Assembly: GCA_949987705.1 (NCBI GenBank)
Contig: OX465281.1
Coordinates: 237,791,143-237,855,142, forward strand
Length of the DNA: 64,000 nucleotides
Origin: Thereva unica
Taxonomy: Eukaryota; Arthropoda; Insecta; Diptera; Therevidae
Direction of reading: 5' to 3'
Made by a program: the position numbers and the translations under genes. Positions within the stretch are counted from its first letter, which is position 1, and each line of letters opens with the position of its first letter. Positions 34,909-46,995 of this stretch are shown here, one piece after another. The notes beneath the pieces were generated by a model. The model was given only the letters and a program-made list of their open reading frames with translations. It was not told the DNA's origin and searched no databases.

Positions 34909-36512
34909 GAGGTTTCAGGAATTCTGGGGTAGCAGAGAGAATGTGTAAATATTAAATCCAGTGCTAGTGTGCTTCACGTAGTTATTAAGCTTCTACATAT
35001 GTAAACAGCCTTGGAGGTGCAATTGCAATTTGCTGTTTCAACCCCCTGAAAAATTTGCAGTTGCACCTCCAGGTAAATGGGGGGATTGAGTTGTATTTTT
35101 CTACCGATAATAAAGTGTTTTTTTTTTTGTAATTAAGGAATATGTGTGTGTGGCTGCTTTAACACTTTATAGCTCCATTAAGCTTGGCACTCTTAAAAGA
35201 CGAAGGCGTCATAAATTTTGATTACAAGTTACAGCAGCAGCGATGCTCCTCTGTGGGTGGGTACTAGACAACTTTTTTCCTTTAATGGAGGTCGATATTC
35301 CTTGCAGACAGGAAGAACATCAAAAATGGATGTTAAACTTTAAGAATAGGAATAGGACCCACCATTTCGCGAGAGGAGTCTCGCCCGTTAATGACTGCTA
35401 CTGCGGATCCACAGTGTAAATACCCATGAGCGACAACTGAGATGTCTTGGCGTCGATCTTGGGATATATTTCACTACCCTTATATATAGGAAGAAGTCTT
35501 TTTTATGGATACTTTAGCGCCAATGTTGAAGGATTGTCTGAAATGTGAAACGTGATTCCTTAAGGGACTAGAAAATTGTGTCTTCGGTGTTCTTGTTCTA
35601 GCCTTAAATGGATTCCAACAATTACGACCGAACACAATGCGGTTGTGATTTAGGTGTAGTACACACACCTATATTACTAGATAGAGCTATGTGCAAGGAG
35701 GCGTACAACAGATGTGAAAGGACTTAATCCAATTTCCATGTCCTAAATGCTGTCTTCTTTTTCTCTTTGTTGTAGTTAACACAGGGAAAATTGTTTCTCA
35801 TGAACATGTACTAAGATATGCTGGATACGCTGGTTTAAGTCCAGGGGAAGTAGTAATTGCGTCTAGGGGATATACTTGCAGAAGGACGACACGATGACTA
35901 TAGGAATTGAGATTTTTTTTTTGCTAAATTAATCTATAATGAAGCGCTTTCCATGATGAAATCATTTTGCTTGAGTTCTTCTTTTGACTAGATAAGTGGT
36001 AGGAAATGAGTTCTTCAAATCCAGTTGAATGGAAAGTGGTAACGAAATTGTGGATGGTTCTAGTAAGAAACATTGTTAAGACTTTTTTCCAGCATATACA
36101 TATATGTATAGTATATATTGTGGAACACAAAGAATTATGTTGAGTTGCTTAAGTCTTATAGATTTAAGGACTCTTCACAAAATTGCTTCTTGTGAGGAAT
36201 TTGCAGAAATCTGTTCAAGTATTTGGCTTTGTTAATTGTAATTCTAATAAAACAAAAATTAAAGAAAAAATGGTGAAGCGTTGAAACTGATTTAAACACA
36301 AAACCCTCCTAATCCTAATGATTTAGATTTATCGAATACAATGGGAAGCAGTGGAATTTCGCTGAATAATTAAATTTATTCGTCCTTTAATCACAAACAT
36401 TAATGTTGCCAAAAAGGTAAGTTAACATTTTAGGTTTCTTAGTAAACTTGCTATGGGATGGCTAGAGGAGCGCTAGAGAACCTAAGACTTATGGTTAAAG
36501 AAAACAAAGAAC
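34909..36512. other. 3' flank of the Vajk-like gene, nothing else recognised
   Basis: After the candidate polyadenylation signal no coding region or repeat boundary was recognised. Confidence 0.35.
35109..35114 (+). promoter_or_regulatory. Candidate polyadenylation signal of the Vajk-like gene
   Basis: AATAAA lies 200 bp after the stop codon of exon E and is followed within 6 bases by a G/T-rich run, the usual arrangement for a cleavage site. Confidence 0.5.
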
Positions 36513-36516
36513 TTAA

Positions 36517-39213
36517 CCCTCCGTTGGGCACATGGGTCTGGCCAGACCTTTTGCGATTTTAGTTCTAATTTAAGTAAATTTCTAATTGAGCTGGCTACTT
36601 GAAATTTCAAGTACCATCCTAAAATTTTATTAGCTATCGATCTTTGAAAAAATCAGGACGAAAAAACCTACACAGGGATAATTATAAGGGTGTTTTGATG
36701 TATACATCGTATTCGTATCTCATGAGTCTGGCCAGACCCATATCTATTTTCTAAGAAAGATGACGAAATATTTCCCTTTTTTACTTTCTACTGGAAATTT
36801 TTCATTCTAACTGTCATCTTGTATGCGTTTGATGCTTTTCTTTCGCTAATAAAACATAATTTACGCGCAAAATTGTTGTGATTATTTGTTTGTGCAAAAT
36901 GAGTGATAAAGTGGAATTGAGTGAAGAAGTGGAACTTATTTATAATACGCGACAACGCGGACGTGGTAATTTAGATATCGCATTTGTAGAACGATTGGCA
37001 GCGGCCTTAGCCAATGACATTGAACGTGAAAGAGCTACTGAAGAGAGCCAAGAATTCGATCCATTCGCTGGCGATGATAACGATGATGATGATGATTATG
37101 TGCCAAATGAAGAGGATTCATCAGATATTGAGAACGAAGATGTCATTGAACCAAATGAAATATTTTCCAGTGATGACGAAGAGGAAATGCAGTCTGATAC
37201 TGAACAACAAAGCGCATCTAAAGATTGTTTCTATGGTAAAGACGGTACCAAATGGAGAAAAGCTCAACCAAATGCTTCTGTTCGTGTGCGTCAACATAAT
37301 GTTGTACGTTCTCGAGGTGGGCTAGAGGAACACAATTCTATTCCAATTGAGGTGTTCAAAAAATTTTTCACACCGAACATTATTTTTATTATAATCACAG
37401 AAACGAATCGTTATGGGAAAGATTCATTTCAAAAATGGAGTGTGGCTAATCCCGATAAAAAACCAAAAGTTTGGAAGGATGTATGTGAAAGCGAGTTAGA
37501 TGTATTTCTTGCAATACTTCTGGCTGCTGGTGTTTCACACAATAATATGCAAAAAGCAGACGTTTTGTGGCGTACAGATGGCCTACCCATATTCAGAGCA
37601 GCTATGTCTCTAAAACGATTCCTTGCGCTGACACGATTTATTCGGTTTGATGATGGACGATCACGTCCATATCGTTTACAATTCGCGACATATGGAATTA
37701 CTTGAAGGAAAAGCTCGCCAACAACTATAGCCCACATGCGAATATTACAATAGATGAGCAATTGTTCCCATACCGTGGAAAAACTAAATTCACTCAATAC
37801 ATACCATCGAAACCATCAAAATATGGTATAAAAATTTGATGGGCTTGCGATTCTGCAACAAAATATCCATTAGCAGGAAAATTATACACAGGTCGGGAAG
37901 AAGGAAGTGAACTCAAGGCGAAAATGTTGTTACAGCTCGCAAAACCCTATGCTAACTTTGGCCGTACAATTATCACTGATAATTTCTTCACAACTTTGGA
38001 AGGAACCAAGCGACTGGCCAAACTAGGTCTCGCATTCGTTGGCACCATTCGATCCAACAAGAGATGTATCCCTGATGAAATGAGAAAGCATCCCCATCGT
38101 CCTATTCTTTCATCTTGTTTTGGATTTCACGACAATTTGGTTTCAATTTGCAGCTACGTGCCAAAAAAGAATAAGTGTGTGAACTTACTTTCTACTGTGC
38201 ACTATACAAAATCTTGTGAAGGCCCAGCAATGAAACCCGAAGCAATTATCTATTACAATGAGAATAAAGCAGCCGTCGATTGCATGGATCAAATGCTCAC
38301 TCATTTCACATCAAAACGATCAACAAAAAGGTGGACTTTTGCTTTTTTCTGCAATATGTTAGATGTCGTAGCATTGGCTTCATTTTTCATTTGCAAAGAA
38401 GTAGATGCCAACAACAAAAATGACGCTAGACGAAATTTCCTAACCACGTTATGTAACTCATTAGCTCTCGCAAACATCGAAGAGCGGATGCAGAACGTTC
38501 ACATCACCAAACAATTTAGCTCACGTTCGGCCATGGAATCGTTTTTCGGAAGACCAATAAACGTAAGTATTCAAGTTCGATTGAATTTACATTTGCCATT
38601 CGTTTTCATTTCGATTCCATTTCACTTATATTTTCTTCATTTTATCATTTTTGGGTTTTCATTTTGACTTCACTTCATCTCATTTTCCCTTCGTTCTTTA
38701 ATTTCAGATTACACAAAAAGTAGTGACTGGCAGTAGCGGTCCTGATACATTAGAAAAGAAGAAGTATTGTAAAATGTGTTCGCAAGGAAGTCAGAAAACA
38801 CATCGTAAAACTCGCTTCTATTGCAAAATGTGCTCTAATCCCGTATGCCAACAGCATTCAAAAGTTGACTATGTTTGCTTTCATTGCATTGCAGAGACTG
38901 AATGAAAGTATTCATACGGTATTTCATGTACCTAATAATTACTTAACTAGCAAATAAAAAATATTACAATGTTTGTTGTTGTCATTTTTGTTTTAAATAT
39001 TTTTACCTGCGCAGGTAGTTGAACACTTGCGAAAACCACTGAGAAGAAAAAAAATGAAGAATATATATACATATGCATCATATTTTATTACGTTACAACG
39101 CACTATCAAAAATCCAATATTATATTTACATACAAATTGATGAAAAAGTATATGGGTCTGGCCAGACTCATGAGGTCCGAATGTGTCTACCCGAACATGT
39201 GCCTGACGGAGGG
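36517..39213 (+). mobile_element. Near-complete piggyBac-family transposon
   Basis: The 2697-bp element lies between TTAA at 36513-36516 and 39214-39217. Terminal repeats are CCCTCCGTTGGGCACATG and, inverted, CCCTCCGTCAGGCACATG. A palindrome GGTCTGGCCAGACC follows the left end at 36535. A 24-bp subterminal inverted repeat, ATGAGTCTGGCCAGACCCAT with flanks, lies at 36719-36742 and 39151-39174, so it is about 200 bp from the left end but about 40 bp from the right. Asymmetric internal repeats are a known piggyBac trait. It lies outside the host introns, about 1.6 kb past the last exon. Confidence 0.93.
36899..38905 (+). pseudogene. piggyBac-like transposase, broken by one frameshift and one stop, with predicted intron
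   Basis: The reading frame starts at ATG 36899 with an acidic region (DPFAGDDNDDDDDYVPNEED), then the transposase core: FKKFFTPNIIFIIITETNRY, LTRFIRFDDGRSRPYRL. A small deletion at about 37675-37681 shifts the frame; reading resumes with IRDIWNYLKEKL, ITIDEQLFPYRGKTKFTQYI, a TGA at 37837 replacing a Trp, GRTIITDNFFTTLEGTKRL and AVDCMDQMLTHFTSKRSTKR. The three catalytic Asp positions of the family (TIDEQ, ITDN, VDCMDQ) are present. A GTAAGT donor at 38563 and TTTCAG acceptor ending 38707, both phase 0, join a second exon (38708-38905) coding the Cys-rich zinc domain (CKMCSQGSQKT, YCKMCSNPVCQQHS, YVCFHCIAETE). Confidence 0.9.
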
Positions 39214-39639
39214 TTAATCAAAACATCTATAATTATTTCTATTTCAAAAGCACGAACCCGCAGCGACACCAACAAAATTAGTTCGAAATTGATGCACTAT
39301 TTGAAAAGTAGTTCTCGCATTTTCACAAACATTCATAGCGAACAAATAAGCATGCCAGAAAAGTACGCACGCCACCGCCACAGGCTTGCATATTCCCTCC
39401 ACAGGCATACACGCTCCCGCCATAATTAAAAATAAAAATTCCGGCATAAACATTCATAAATGCATCCGCATCGGCATAGGCCATTCCAAACGCGAGTGTT
39501 ATTTTACCAAGCAGTCCCCCAGCTAAGCACTAACCACGGCCAACGCTGATTGACCTAGGCAATCGAACAGGAACCGTTCTACTGAGTATACTATTGGCAC
39601 CCTTTATGGGCACTACGTAATTGCCCTTTTTCTTTGCCC

Positions 39640-40047
39640 GAAAAAACTGGACGTACTGGTTGGGCTCCAGGCTAACGACCTGGTCCTGGAAAAAGTCCAC
39701 TGCTACGAATCCCCCAAGAATTCTGGACCGGATTGATCACATGGCTAAGTCTCAAGCGACGAAATATGGACTTTGACTTGGCGACATGGAATGTAAGGAC
39801 AATGAACAGAGCAGGAGCTCTAAGATCACTATTATTGGAATTACAAGGTAAAAATCGCAGCATTGCAAGAAACAAGGCGGAACAACAAAGACATAAGTGA
39901 TGTTAGAACTCATACCATCCTCTCAAGTGGAGCATAACAGGGACACGTCAATTCGGAATAGCTTTTGTAGTCGAGAAATCTCTAAAGCCCCAAATTCTGG
40001 ACTTCCAGCCAATCAGTGAGAGATTGTGCACACTGCGAGTTATAGTA
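39640..40047 (+). pseudogene. LINE 5' region and endonuclease start, left half of split element
   Basis: After a non-coding leader (CTGGTCCTGGAAAAAGTCCA) the + strand reads FDLATWNVRTMNRAGALRSL, AALQETRWNNKDISDVRTHT (with frameshifts), FGIAFVVEKSLKP and ISERLCTLRVIV: the start of an AP-type LINE endonuclease including the TWNVRT motif. It is cut at 40047 by a TA-flanked element and continues at 42617. Confidence 0.75.
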
Positions 40048-40482
40048 CAGTCAATCTGTAGGTATGCTGCTGAATTTAGTGCCAAAAGTGTGAAAGTAGT
40101 TTTGTTCGTTGAAAAATGATGTGACTAAGCTACCTTGGCGATGGACATGTGCAACTGTTAGCAGTTTTTTGCATGCATTTTACAGGAAAATTTATTGAAC
40201 AAAAAAAGGTAAAGGACGTTGCGATCTACAATTTTTGTCATTGGCGCGATGTTGTACACCAAGAAATGCACACAGTGGGTGGCGCTAAAGTCTCAAAAAA
40301 AGTGTTTTTCCACTTTTTTGTCCTGAAAATATTATTTTAACGCAAAACTGTAAATGGGAAAGTTGTTCCTTAGATTATTACCAACAACTTTTATTTAAAC
40401 ATTTTTTTCATATAACTTACCGTTTTGAAACTGCAGCTTGCAATAGTATGAAAATTCCAATAATACGGCTGCACGCAATATA

Positions 40483-41405
40483 GGCCTGCAGCGAATCCCC
40501 AAAAAGTGCTCTAGAAATGAAAAAAGTGATGGAAATGAGATAACCGGTTGAGACTAATTGCAATCGATAGAGGATGGAAAAATGCATCTACAGTTGATTT
40601 TGACCGAAGTTTGGACATGGCCAACATACAAAAAATCATGAAAATACCTCTTTTTCGTAAGTGCGGTTTGAACGAAATTTTCACTTTATCTCGCCATATC
40701 TCAGTTGATATTGCAGATATCAATTTCAAATTTGAACATAGTCTAGTTTGACTAATTCCCTAAATATAAAACTTTAACCGAACTGGTTACACCCATCCGA
40801 TTTGCAGATCAATTACGCATATAATTTTGTTCTATTTTAACGATAAAAAATTATATGTAGTTTTGGTACTCGTGTACTTTGCAACGGTTACAATGTCGAG
40901 TGTCAACAAATGTTAATGTAACTTTTGAACCGGAGGACATTTTGATCTGAAAATTTACAGAAAACTGCCTTAAGTATTTGGCTACAATGTAGTTTAGCCA
41001 AAAAAGCGAATTTCAAAAATCTATAACACAACTTTTTGATTAGAAAAATAAGTCTCACGAATCTGTTGGAAATTTTTTAAACATTCGCCATTTTGTTTTT
41101 AAATGATGTAACCAGTTCGGTTAAAGTTTTATATTTAGGGAATTAGTCAAACTAGACTATGTTCAAATTTGAAATTGATATCTGCAATATCAACTGAGAT
41201 ATGGCGAGATAAAGTGAAAATTTCGTTCAAACCGCACTTACGAAAAAGAGGTATTTTCATGATTTTTTTGTATGTTGGCCATGTCCAAACTTCGGTCAAA
41301 ATCAACTGTAGATGCATTTTTCCATCCTCTATCGATTGCAATTAGTCTCAACCGGTTATCTCATTTCCATCACTTCGAGCGAAAAAATGGGATGCGCTGC
41401 AGGCC
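40483..41405. mobile_element. Nested foldback element with GGCCTGCAGCG ends
   Basis: GGCCTGCAGCGAATCCC at 40483 returns as GGGATGCGCTGCAGGCC at 41389-41405. Long inner arms, about 263 bp, run 40528-40790 and 41110-41372 in inverse (ATAACCGGTTGAGACTAATT, AGTGCGGTTTGAACGAAATT). A unique ~320-bp centre separates them. TA flanks both ends (ATA is also possible). The open frames on either strand are mirror images. Confidence 0.75.
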
Positions 41406-41637
41406 TAATATGAGTACACATCTGAGGTGCACGTTTTATGCAGTATCAATTATTATTGATACTGCACAATAGATATGATACAATAAAAACAAAAATTAGG
41501 ACCCATAAAATTACCGTTAGTGAGACTGCGCTGTATATGCATATATACAGCAATATAGCGCTACAGTGCACTATAACTTTGAAACTGTAAGTTATATGAA
41601 AAAAAAGTTTGAATAAAAGTTGTTGATAATAATCTAA

Positions 41638-42230
41638 TGCGGCCCATACACGACGTGATATGTTGATCAACTTGGTTGAGTCCAACAAAAAGTTTTGTCG
41701 TGTGTGGAGTGGTTGGTCAACCAAATTGACGGTTTTGCATCCGGTTGAACAAAAATCGAAACGTTTTGATTTTACGTAGGCGGAGCTAGTGGTTGATAAA
41801 CATGTTGAGCTGTGTGTGGTAAAGTTGATCAACCAAAATCAACGAAAATCAACTGGCAGTTGTCATTTTCATTGCTCAAGTGAATTTCAAGTTTCAGCCT
41901 GGTATAATAATAATTTTTTTAAATTATCGTGTTAATATTTTGATAATCTGATTTTTTTAACAACCTTTCATTTGAATATTGTTCTTTAAGTAAATGCCAC
42001 TCTTTCATCCACATTTTCTTCTTTTTATTATATTCTTCTTCGATGTAAACATTCGTCTATTATAAACAAGGCCAAAATATCGTTCGCATTATCCAAAACA
42101 CAAATGTTAAAATAGTGCCAAGAGCTGTATACAAATGAAGTTGATAAACTTGTTGAGTAGTGTGTGGCAAACAACACGAACAAAGTAGCCAACCAAGTTG
42201 ATCAACATGTCTCGTCGTGTATGGGCCGCA
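41638..42230. mobile_element. Nested MITE with TGCGGCCCATACACGACG ends, TAA duplication
   Basis: Ends TGCGGCCCATACACGACG and inverse lie between TAA at 41635-41637 and 42231-42233. Removing it restores the right arm of the surrounding element (AATCTAAGGAAC, matching the left arm GTTCCTTAGATT). A 3-bp TWA duplication points to the PIF/Harbinger group. Subterminal sequence has repeated GTTGATCAAC words. Confidence 0.85.
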
Positions 42231-42616
42231 TAAGGAACAACTTTTCCATTTACAGTTTTGCGTTAAAAAAATATTTTCAGGACAAAAAAGTGGAAAAACA
42301 CTTTTTTTGAGACTTTAGCGCCACCTACTGTGTATACTTCTCGTTGTACAACATCGCGGCAATGACAAAAATTGTAGATCGCAACGTCCTCTACATTTTT
42401 TGTTCAAAAAATTTTCCGGTAAAATGCATACAAACCGAGAAAAACGCATTTCAAAAATTTTTTTTCACGTTTTTTGAGTTTTCCAAAAAACTGCTAACAG
42501 TTGCACGTGCCCATCGCCAAGGTAGCTTAGTCACATCATTTTTCAACGAACAAAACTACTTTCACAGTTTTGGCAGTTTTCTAACTGAAACTATTTTTTT
42601 CATGACAGATTTACTG

Positions 42617-43185
42617 TACTATTAAGACCAAATTTCGCAACATTTCCATAATCAACGCGTATGCTCCAAAGGAAGGAACAGCTGAAGAAGAAAAGAACGA
42701 ATTTGTCCAGAATTTTGCTAAGTCTTGGTCTTGTTCTTGCTAAATGTGCAAGACCAAAACAAGACTCCAAGACCAAGACCATTTTTGCTCATCACTATTT
42801 AGAACACTCTTACAGATGCCTCCCAAGTTAATCAAGGGCTCAAACAGGGGATGAACTGGCTCCTATACTATTCAAACTTAGCGGTGGAAGCAGTCTCAGA
42901 AAGACGTCAATTCAGTGAAACTACACGCTGATAAACAAGTCCAATCAGGTTATCGGGTATGCCGATGACATCAACATAGTAGGCAGGTCGGTCAGGACAG
43001 TTATGGAATGCTACTCAGAGATTAAAGAAGCAACCAAAGAAGTAGAGTAGAGAATCAATGTGGAAAACACCAAGGAAATGCTGCAGACACGAGCAAATAA
43101 AGCAACGATAGGTAGAAGCCTAACGATAGAATTAATTAGGCTAAACCGTGACGAATAAAAACGAAGAAGTAGAAGATATCAGTAG
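42617..43185 (+). pseudogene. LINE, right half of split element: endonuclease and RTE-like RT pieces
   Basis: The frame resumes with KFRNISIINAYAPKEGTAEE (42633-42690), is broken by a small hAT-like MITE at about 42700-42798, then shows VIGYADDINIVGRSVRTVME and EIKEATKEVE, INVENTKEMLQT (42950-43090). YADD is intact here. Several stops and large deletions make it inactive. Confidence 0.75.
42700..42798. mobile_element. Partial copy of CAAGACC-rich hAT-like MITE
   Basis: TCTTGGTCTTGTTCTTGC words and the right end CATTTTTGCTCATCACTA match the complete copy at 46996-47164. The left end is missing or diverged. It interrupts the LINE endonuclease. Confidence 0.55.
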
Positions 43186-44340
43186 ATAACTGCTTCTTCG
43201 TTGATATCAGTAGGATGCCGCTACTTCCATGCCGGCCGCAACGTTATTCCAGTACGCTTCCCGTTCCGATTTAATTTTCTGTCGTACTTTTTTGTTCAAT
43301 CGTCGTATTGCTCGGGTTTCATTCGTTTCCGTTGATCTACGAGGTCCAGACAGCTGCCGGAGATATATGGCTGCGTCCGTTTACGGATAGGTGGACAGAA
43401 CTCATTGCACACGCCGCAATAGACCCCGACGATTGCCTTTCTTTTACATCGATAACGGTATTGCGAACACGGCGAATTTTTTGGATAATGCCATTTGAAA
43501 CTTTCGCCCGATGACCGGGTCCCGTACTCACGCCCAATTCTTCTTGGCTGGAGGTAGCGCCGTTTTCTTTGCTCTTTGTAATGAATCGTATTTGTAATTT
43601 CGCTCGAAATTACAAGCTGGTCCGTTCCGCAATCGGGCTCACGCATTGCACGTACGTCTTTGAGCGTCAATCGGAATCTTGCGTTGATCAAAACGTAGTC
43701 TAACATCGCCGAGTCTTTGCCGAATGGATTTCGCCAGGTGACTTGGTGTTTGAGTGGATGGCGGAAAATCCTGTTTTCAACGATCAAGTTGTTTGACGCT
43801 GCGAATGAAAGCAGACATAAGCCGGTTTTAATAACTACTCCGTGTCAGAATTTTCCAATCGTTCCTTCCCAGCTGGTTTGATGTTAAATGTGCATTGAAG
43901 CCCCCCGCGAGTATGATTAATTCAGTTAGAGGTATCATATTCAGGGTCTGTTGAAGCTGGCCGTAAAATTCGTCCTGGTCCGCGTCCGTGCTGGTCTCGG
44001 TTGGCGCATAAACGGATACGATATGGGTCTTGATCGTTCCACGGACGGTTATAACCGCCAAACGCTCGAATATCGGTTGGAATGCGATAGCGCTGCTGGC
44101 AGCCGACGCCGGCCTCTAGTCACTCACCACCGGAATAGTGAAGCGTCATCGTTTCGTCGATTGCTGGCGGGACGATCGGCAATGTCCCGGATCCGGTAAG
44201 TTGTAATTCCGATAGCGCCCATTTCAATAATTCCATTGCTATGATTCCCTTTTGACCGATATGATGTCCTGTTCGTACATTCCGCGCAGCGAATTGAATT
44301 TCCACTCTCGGCAGGCAGTTCCCTTTTTAAATGCGAGTCG
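43186..44340 (-). pseudogene. LINE endonuclease fragment, minus strand
   Basis: Minus strand in order: ARNVRTGHHIGQKGIIAMEL and LSELQLTGSGTLPI (44290-44180), HIVSVYAPTETSTDADQDEF and ILAGGFNAHLT (44030-43890), NRIFRHPLKHQVTWRNPFGK, AMLDYVLINARFRLTLKDVR and EPDCGTDQLVIS (43780-43620), and KRNGKRTG-like and NNVAAGME-like linker words near 43240. This is the endonuclease and following linker of an AP-type LINE, oriented tail to tail with the LINE at 42617-43185. RT is absent. Confidence 0.8.
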
Positions 44341-45539
44341 GGTGAGGTTTAACAAGTTTAGGCTATACAGTTGTAAGTTCATATTAACTCTAGTATAATT
44401 TAGTTTTCGTATGAAAAGCCTTGCTTGTGTGGCGCCTTTCAACCACATTCCGTCGTCGCCGCGACTCGTCTCATATATATTAATCTACGATGATTGATGC
44501 AATAGTTCCATCTATAAGACCAACACAGCATAGTCTCAGGCATTGTGAAAAGACATTGACAGAACATTTTCTATCAATAATACACGTGCGAGTGTATGTC
44601 ATAATCAATAACAAATAAATTTATGCGTCGCCATAACTAAAGGATCTCACGGAGCCTTTTAGCATACATCGCATTTCTTTATCGACCGACATTAACTGTC
44701 ATTCGGGTGAGCATAAAGTTCAATGTTAAACATGTTCACGTCAATTCAATCGCTTGATAGCATTAAGAGAAGTTAAATTACTCTAACAGACAACATTTAT
44801 GAACTTTACGATTTGAAATTGATTTTGGTGCTCTCACAGAAATTTCTGACTCCAGTTCATCCCCGGGAAACTGAATATCGGAAAAGTATTTTGCTGATCT
44901 GTCAAATTGTGACTACAAATTATCGGTAGACATTGCTGAACCCGAAAATCTTAAAGACCAATTTAAGTTCTTAATTGCTTTATCAACTTCCCCTCTTGCC
45001 TGTCTTAGGGTGAACTTTTCTTTATATATATATAATTTTTGTTGTTGTGCTGGAACTGTTGTCACCAACAATTTTGGGCAAATCATTGGGGATAGCAAAG
45101 TTTTGTTTTAGCTTTGGAAATTTTCCAATACTTCAGCTAAATTGTGCTAAGTTTCGTAATCTTCTTTGAAAATTTTTCGGGAACAAATCAAATAGCTGAG
45201 GTGTTAGTGCGGCCGTAATAGAGTTGGGGTGATTGAGTAATGACTTCAAGTAGGTGTTCTATATGTTGTTGACTCCTCGGTTGCGGAATGGGCGATTTTG
45301 TTTCTATTAAATTGCTTGCAATTTTAACTAATTACATATTGATGTGATACCAGGTGAAGTTTATGATCTAATACATCAGTAAGTGCTTCAATGTGGAAGG
45401 CACGGGATAATGGGATTAGCGACAGCTGATTGTTTAATTACTTAATAATTATTAAAGAGATCAATACTATAATTATTTGTAATGAAAAATTGTTGTCGGT
45501 CATGAAATATTCTGGAATTCAATATTCGAGATTATTAAT
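44341..45539. other. Nothing recognised
   Basis: AT-rich, without recognisable coding or repeat boundaries. Confidence 0.3.
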
Positions 45540-45543
45540 ATTT

Positions 45544-45993
45544 GAGCCGTTGAGAGTCATAGTGGCGTAAGTCATGTTTTATTAATTCGGAGTAAAATGA
45601 AACTCCGCGTTGTTCTTAAAAAAAAATCCTGTCTAGAGATACGAATATGTAATTCTTTTATGCCACTTTATAAACTATCAAAATTTTAGAATATAAGCTT
45701 TAGTTTGTTTTTTTTCAGTCAAAACAACCCTTTTACAAGCTTTATACATAATATTAACTTCGTTTTCTGTGTGGGACAAATTTTGCGACCGATTTTTCGG
45801 CCACTTCCCGATATCCGGTGATGCTCAAATTTGGTTCGTAATGATAACAACACGCTGCCGTCTGGGGTTCTAACGGTAACTTACAGCTACTTTTAATATG
45901 GGGCTGAACAGGGTGATGCGTAAATAGTATAATTTAGTTTTAACTCAATTTTTGAAAATTTTTGACTTACGCCACTATGATTCTCAACGGTTC
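45544..45993. mobile_element. MITE with GAGCCGTTGAGAGTCATAG ends
   Basis: A 31-bp terminal repeat (GAGCCGTTGAGAGTCATAGT and 11 further bases to TAAGTCA) returns inverted at 45963-45993 with two mismatches. ATTT flanks both sides (45540-45543, 45994-45997), a possible 4-bp duplication. Confidence 0.65.
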
Positions 45994-46322
45994 ATTTAGT
46001 AGTGTGTGAGTCGGGCGAACATGTAAATATTTTGAGCCGGAACAAGAGTACCCCCCCTCCCGTTTTCGAGGATGCTGAACACAATGGCAGAATTTCTAGA
46101 ATTTCTTTTTGGGGTTGCGCAACCCGCCAAAATGGCTAAAAACCACCCCATAGAGGGGTTAAACACGCTGTACACGGTTTCGCTGTAGAAAAAAAAAACA
46201 CTTTCTTCCGGCGGTGGTGGTGTTGGTTATTGGTGCCCTCTGATTATGGGCCTGGGGCAATCGGTCTCAGTTGACCTCTCCTTCTGGCATCCAATAGTTC
46301 CAGGCAAAACGCTACTTCAGTA

Positions 46323-46769
46323 GCTGCGTTCCTTTTCTGCTAATTTTTACTATTTTTTACACTTGCGTACTATCAACTACACTTGCTCTTATAAACGAGT
46401 AGATATCACTTGCAATTACGCAATTGAAATCCGCTAGGGGGAAAGCGGCCATTTCGAGTCTATTGTGAATTATTTTCACTTACGCCATTACCCGCTAGAC
46501 GGCTTTTATTTGTGTCGAGCTGCATATAAAAACGTCCATTAATAAAACTTCAGTCGTATAGTTATCAAAAATTATTATCTTTCGTTTTACTTTAGAAATT
46601 ATCGCATTAATTTCTCCATTTTGTCACAAATTCTTCTTTTAAGAATTTTTTATTTGTAAAGTTTAAAGTAACGTCAAAAATTTCAAGTGAGATTTTACTC
46701 AAATCAGAAAATTTTGCGTTCCTTTTCTGCTCTGCTCACAAGTACTAAATAGTAGAAAAGGAACGCAGC
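46323..46769. mobile_element. MITE with GCTGCGTTCCTTTTCT ends, TA duplication
   Basis: GCTGCGTTCCTTTTCT at 46323 and AGAAAAGGAACGCAGC ending 46769 are flanked by TA (46321-46322, 46770-46771). The word GCGTTCCTTTTCTGCT is repeated inside near 46717. Non-coding. Confidence 0.7.
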
Positions 46770-46995
46770 TAGTGATTGACGAGGTGCTCAGTTCCCTAAT
46801 ATTCAAAAAAGCGAAAGCAAGAACAGCCATTTCATAAAACTTTAGAAAGAAATGTCACTTACACGAAAAAAGTCAGAAAACAGTGAAAAGCCGGGATGGG
46901 ACTTTCACTGGCAGATTCAGAATTTTTGCGGGCATGTTTTAGAATGTTTGTATACGCTTTATATGAGCTTCATCTGTAAGTATGCATATATGTAT

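Larger units (their letters stand above)
40048..42616. mobile_element. TA-flanked long-inverted-repeat element, host of two nested elements
   Basis: Ends CAGTCAATCTGT and ACAGATTTACTG are flanked by TA (40046-40047 and 42617-42618). Long arms match after the first ~45 bases, for example GTGAAAGTAGTTTTGTTCG at about 40091 and its inverse at about 42547-42565. The arms continue through GTGTTTTTCCACTTTTTTGT at 40302 and its inverse at 42283-42302. No transposase is visible. It splits the endonuclease frame of a LINE. The right arm contains the MITE at 41638-42230; the centre contains the foldback at 40483-41405. Confidence 0.8.

Noticed and set aside
40548..41341. Identical ~65-residue open frames on opposite strands
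   Set aside because: Mirror images created by the inverted arms of the foldback element at 40483-41405.
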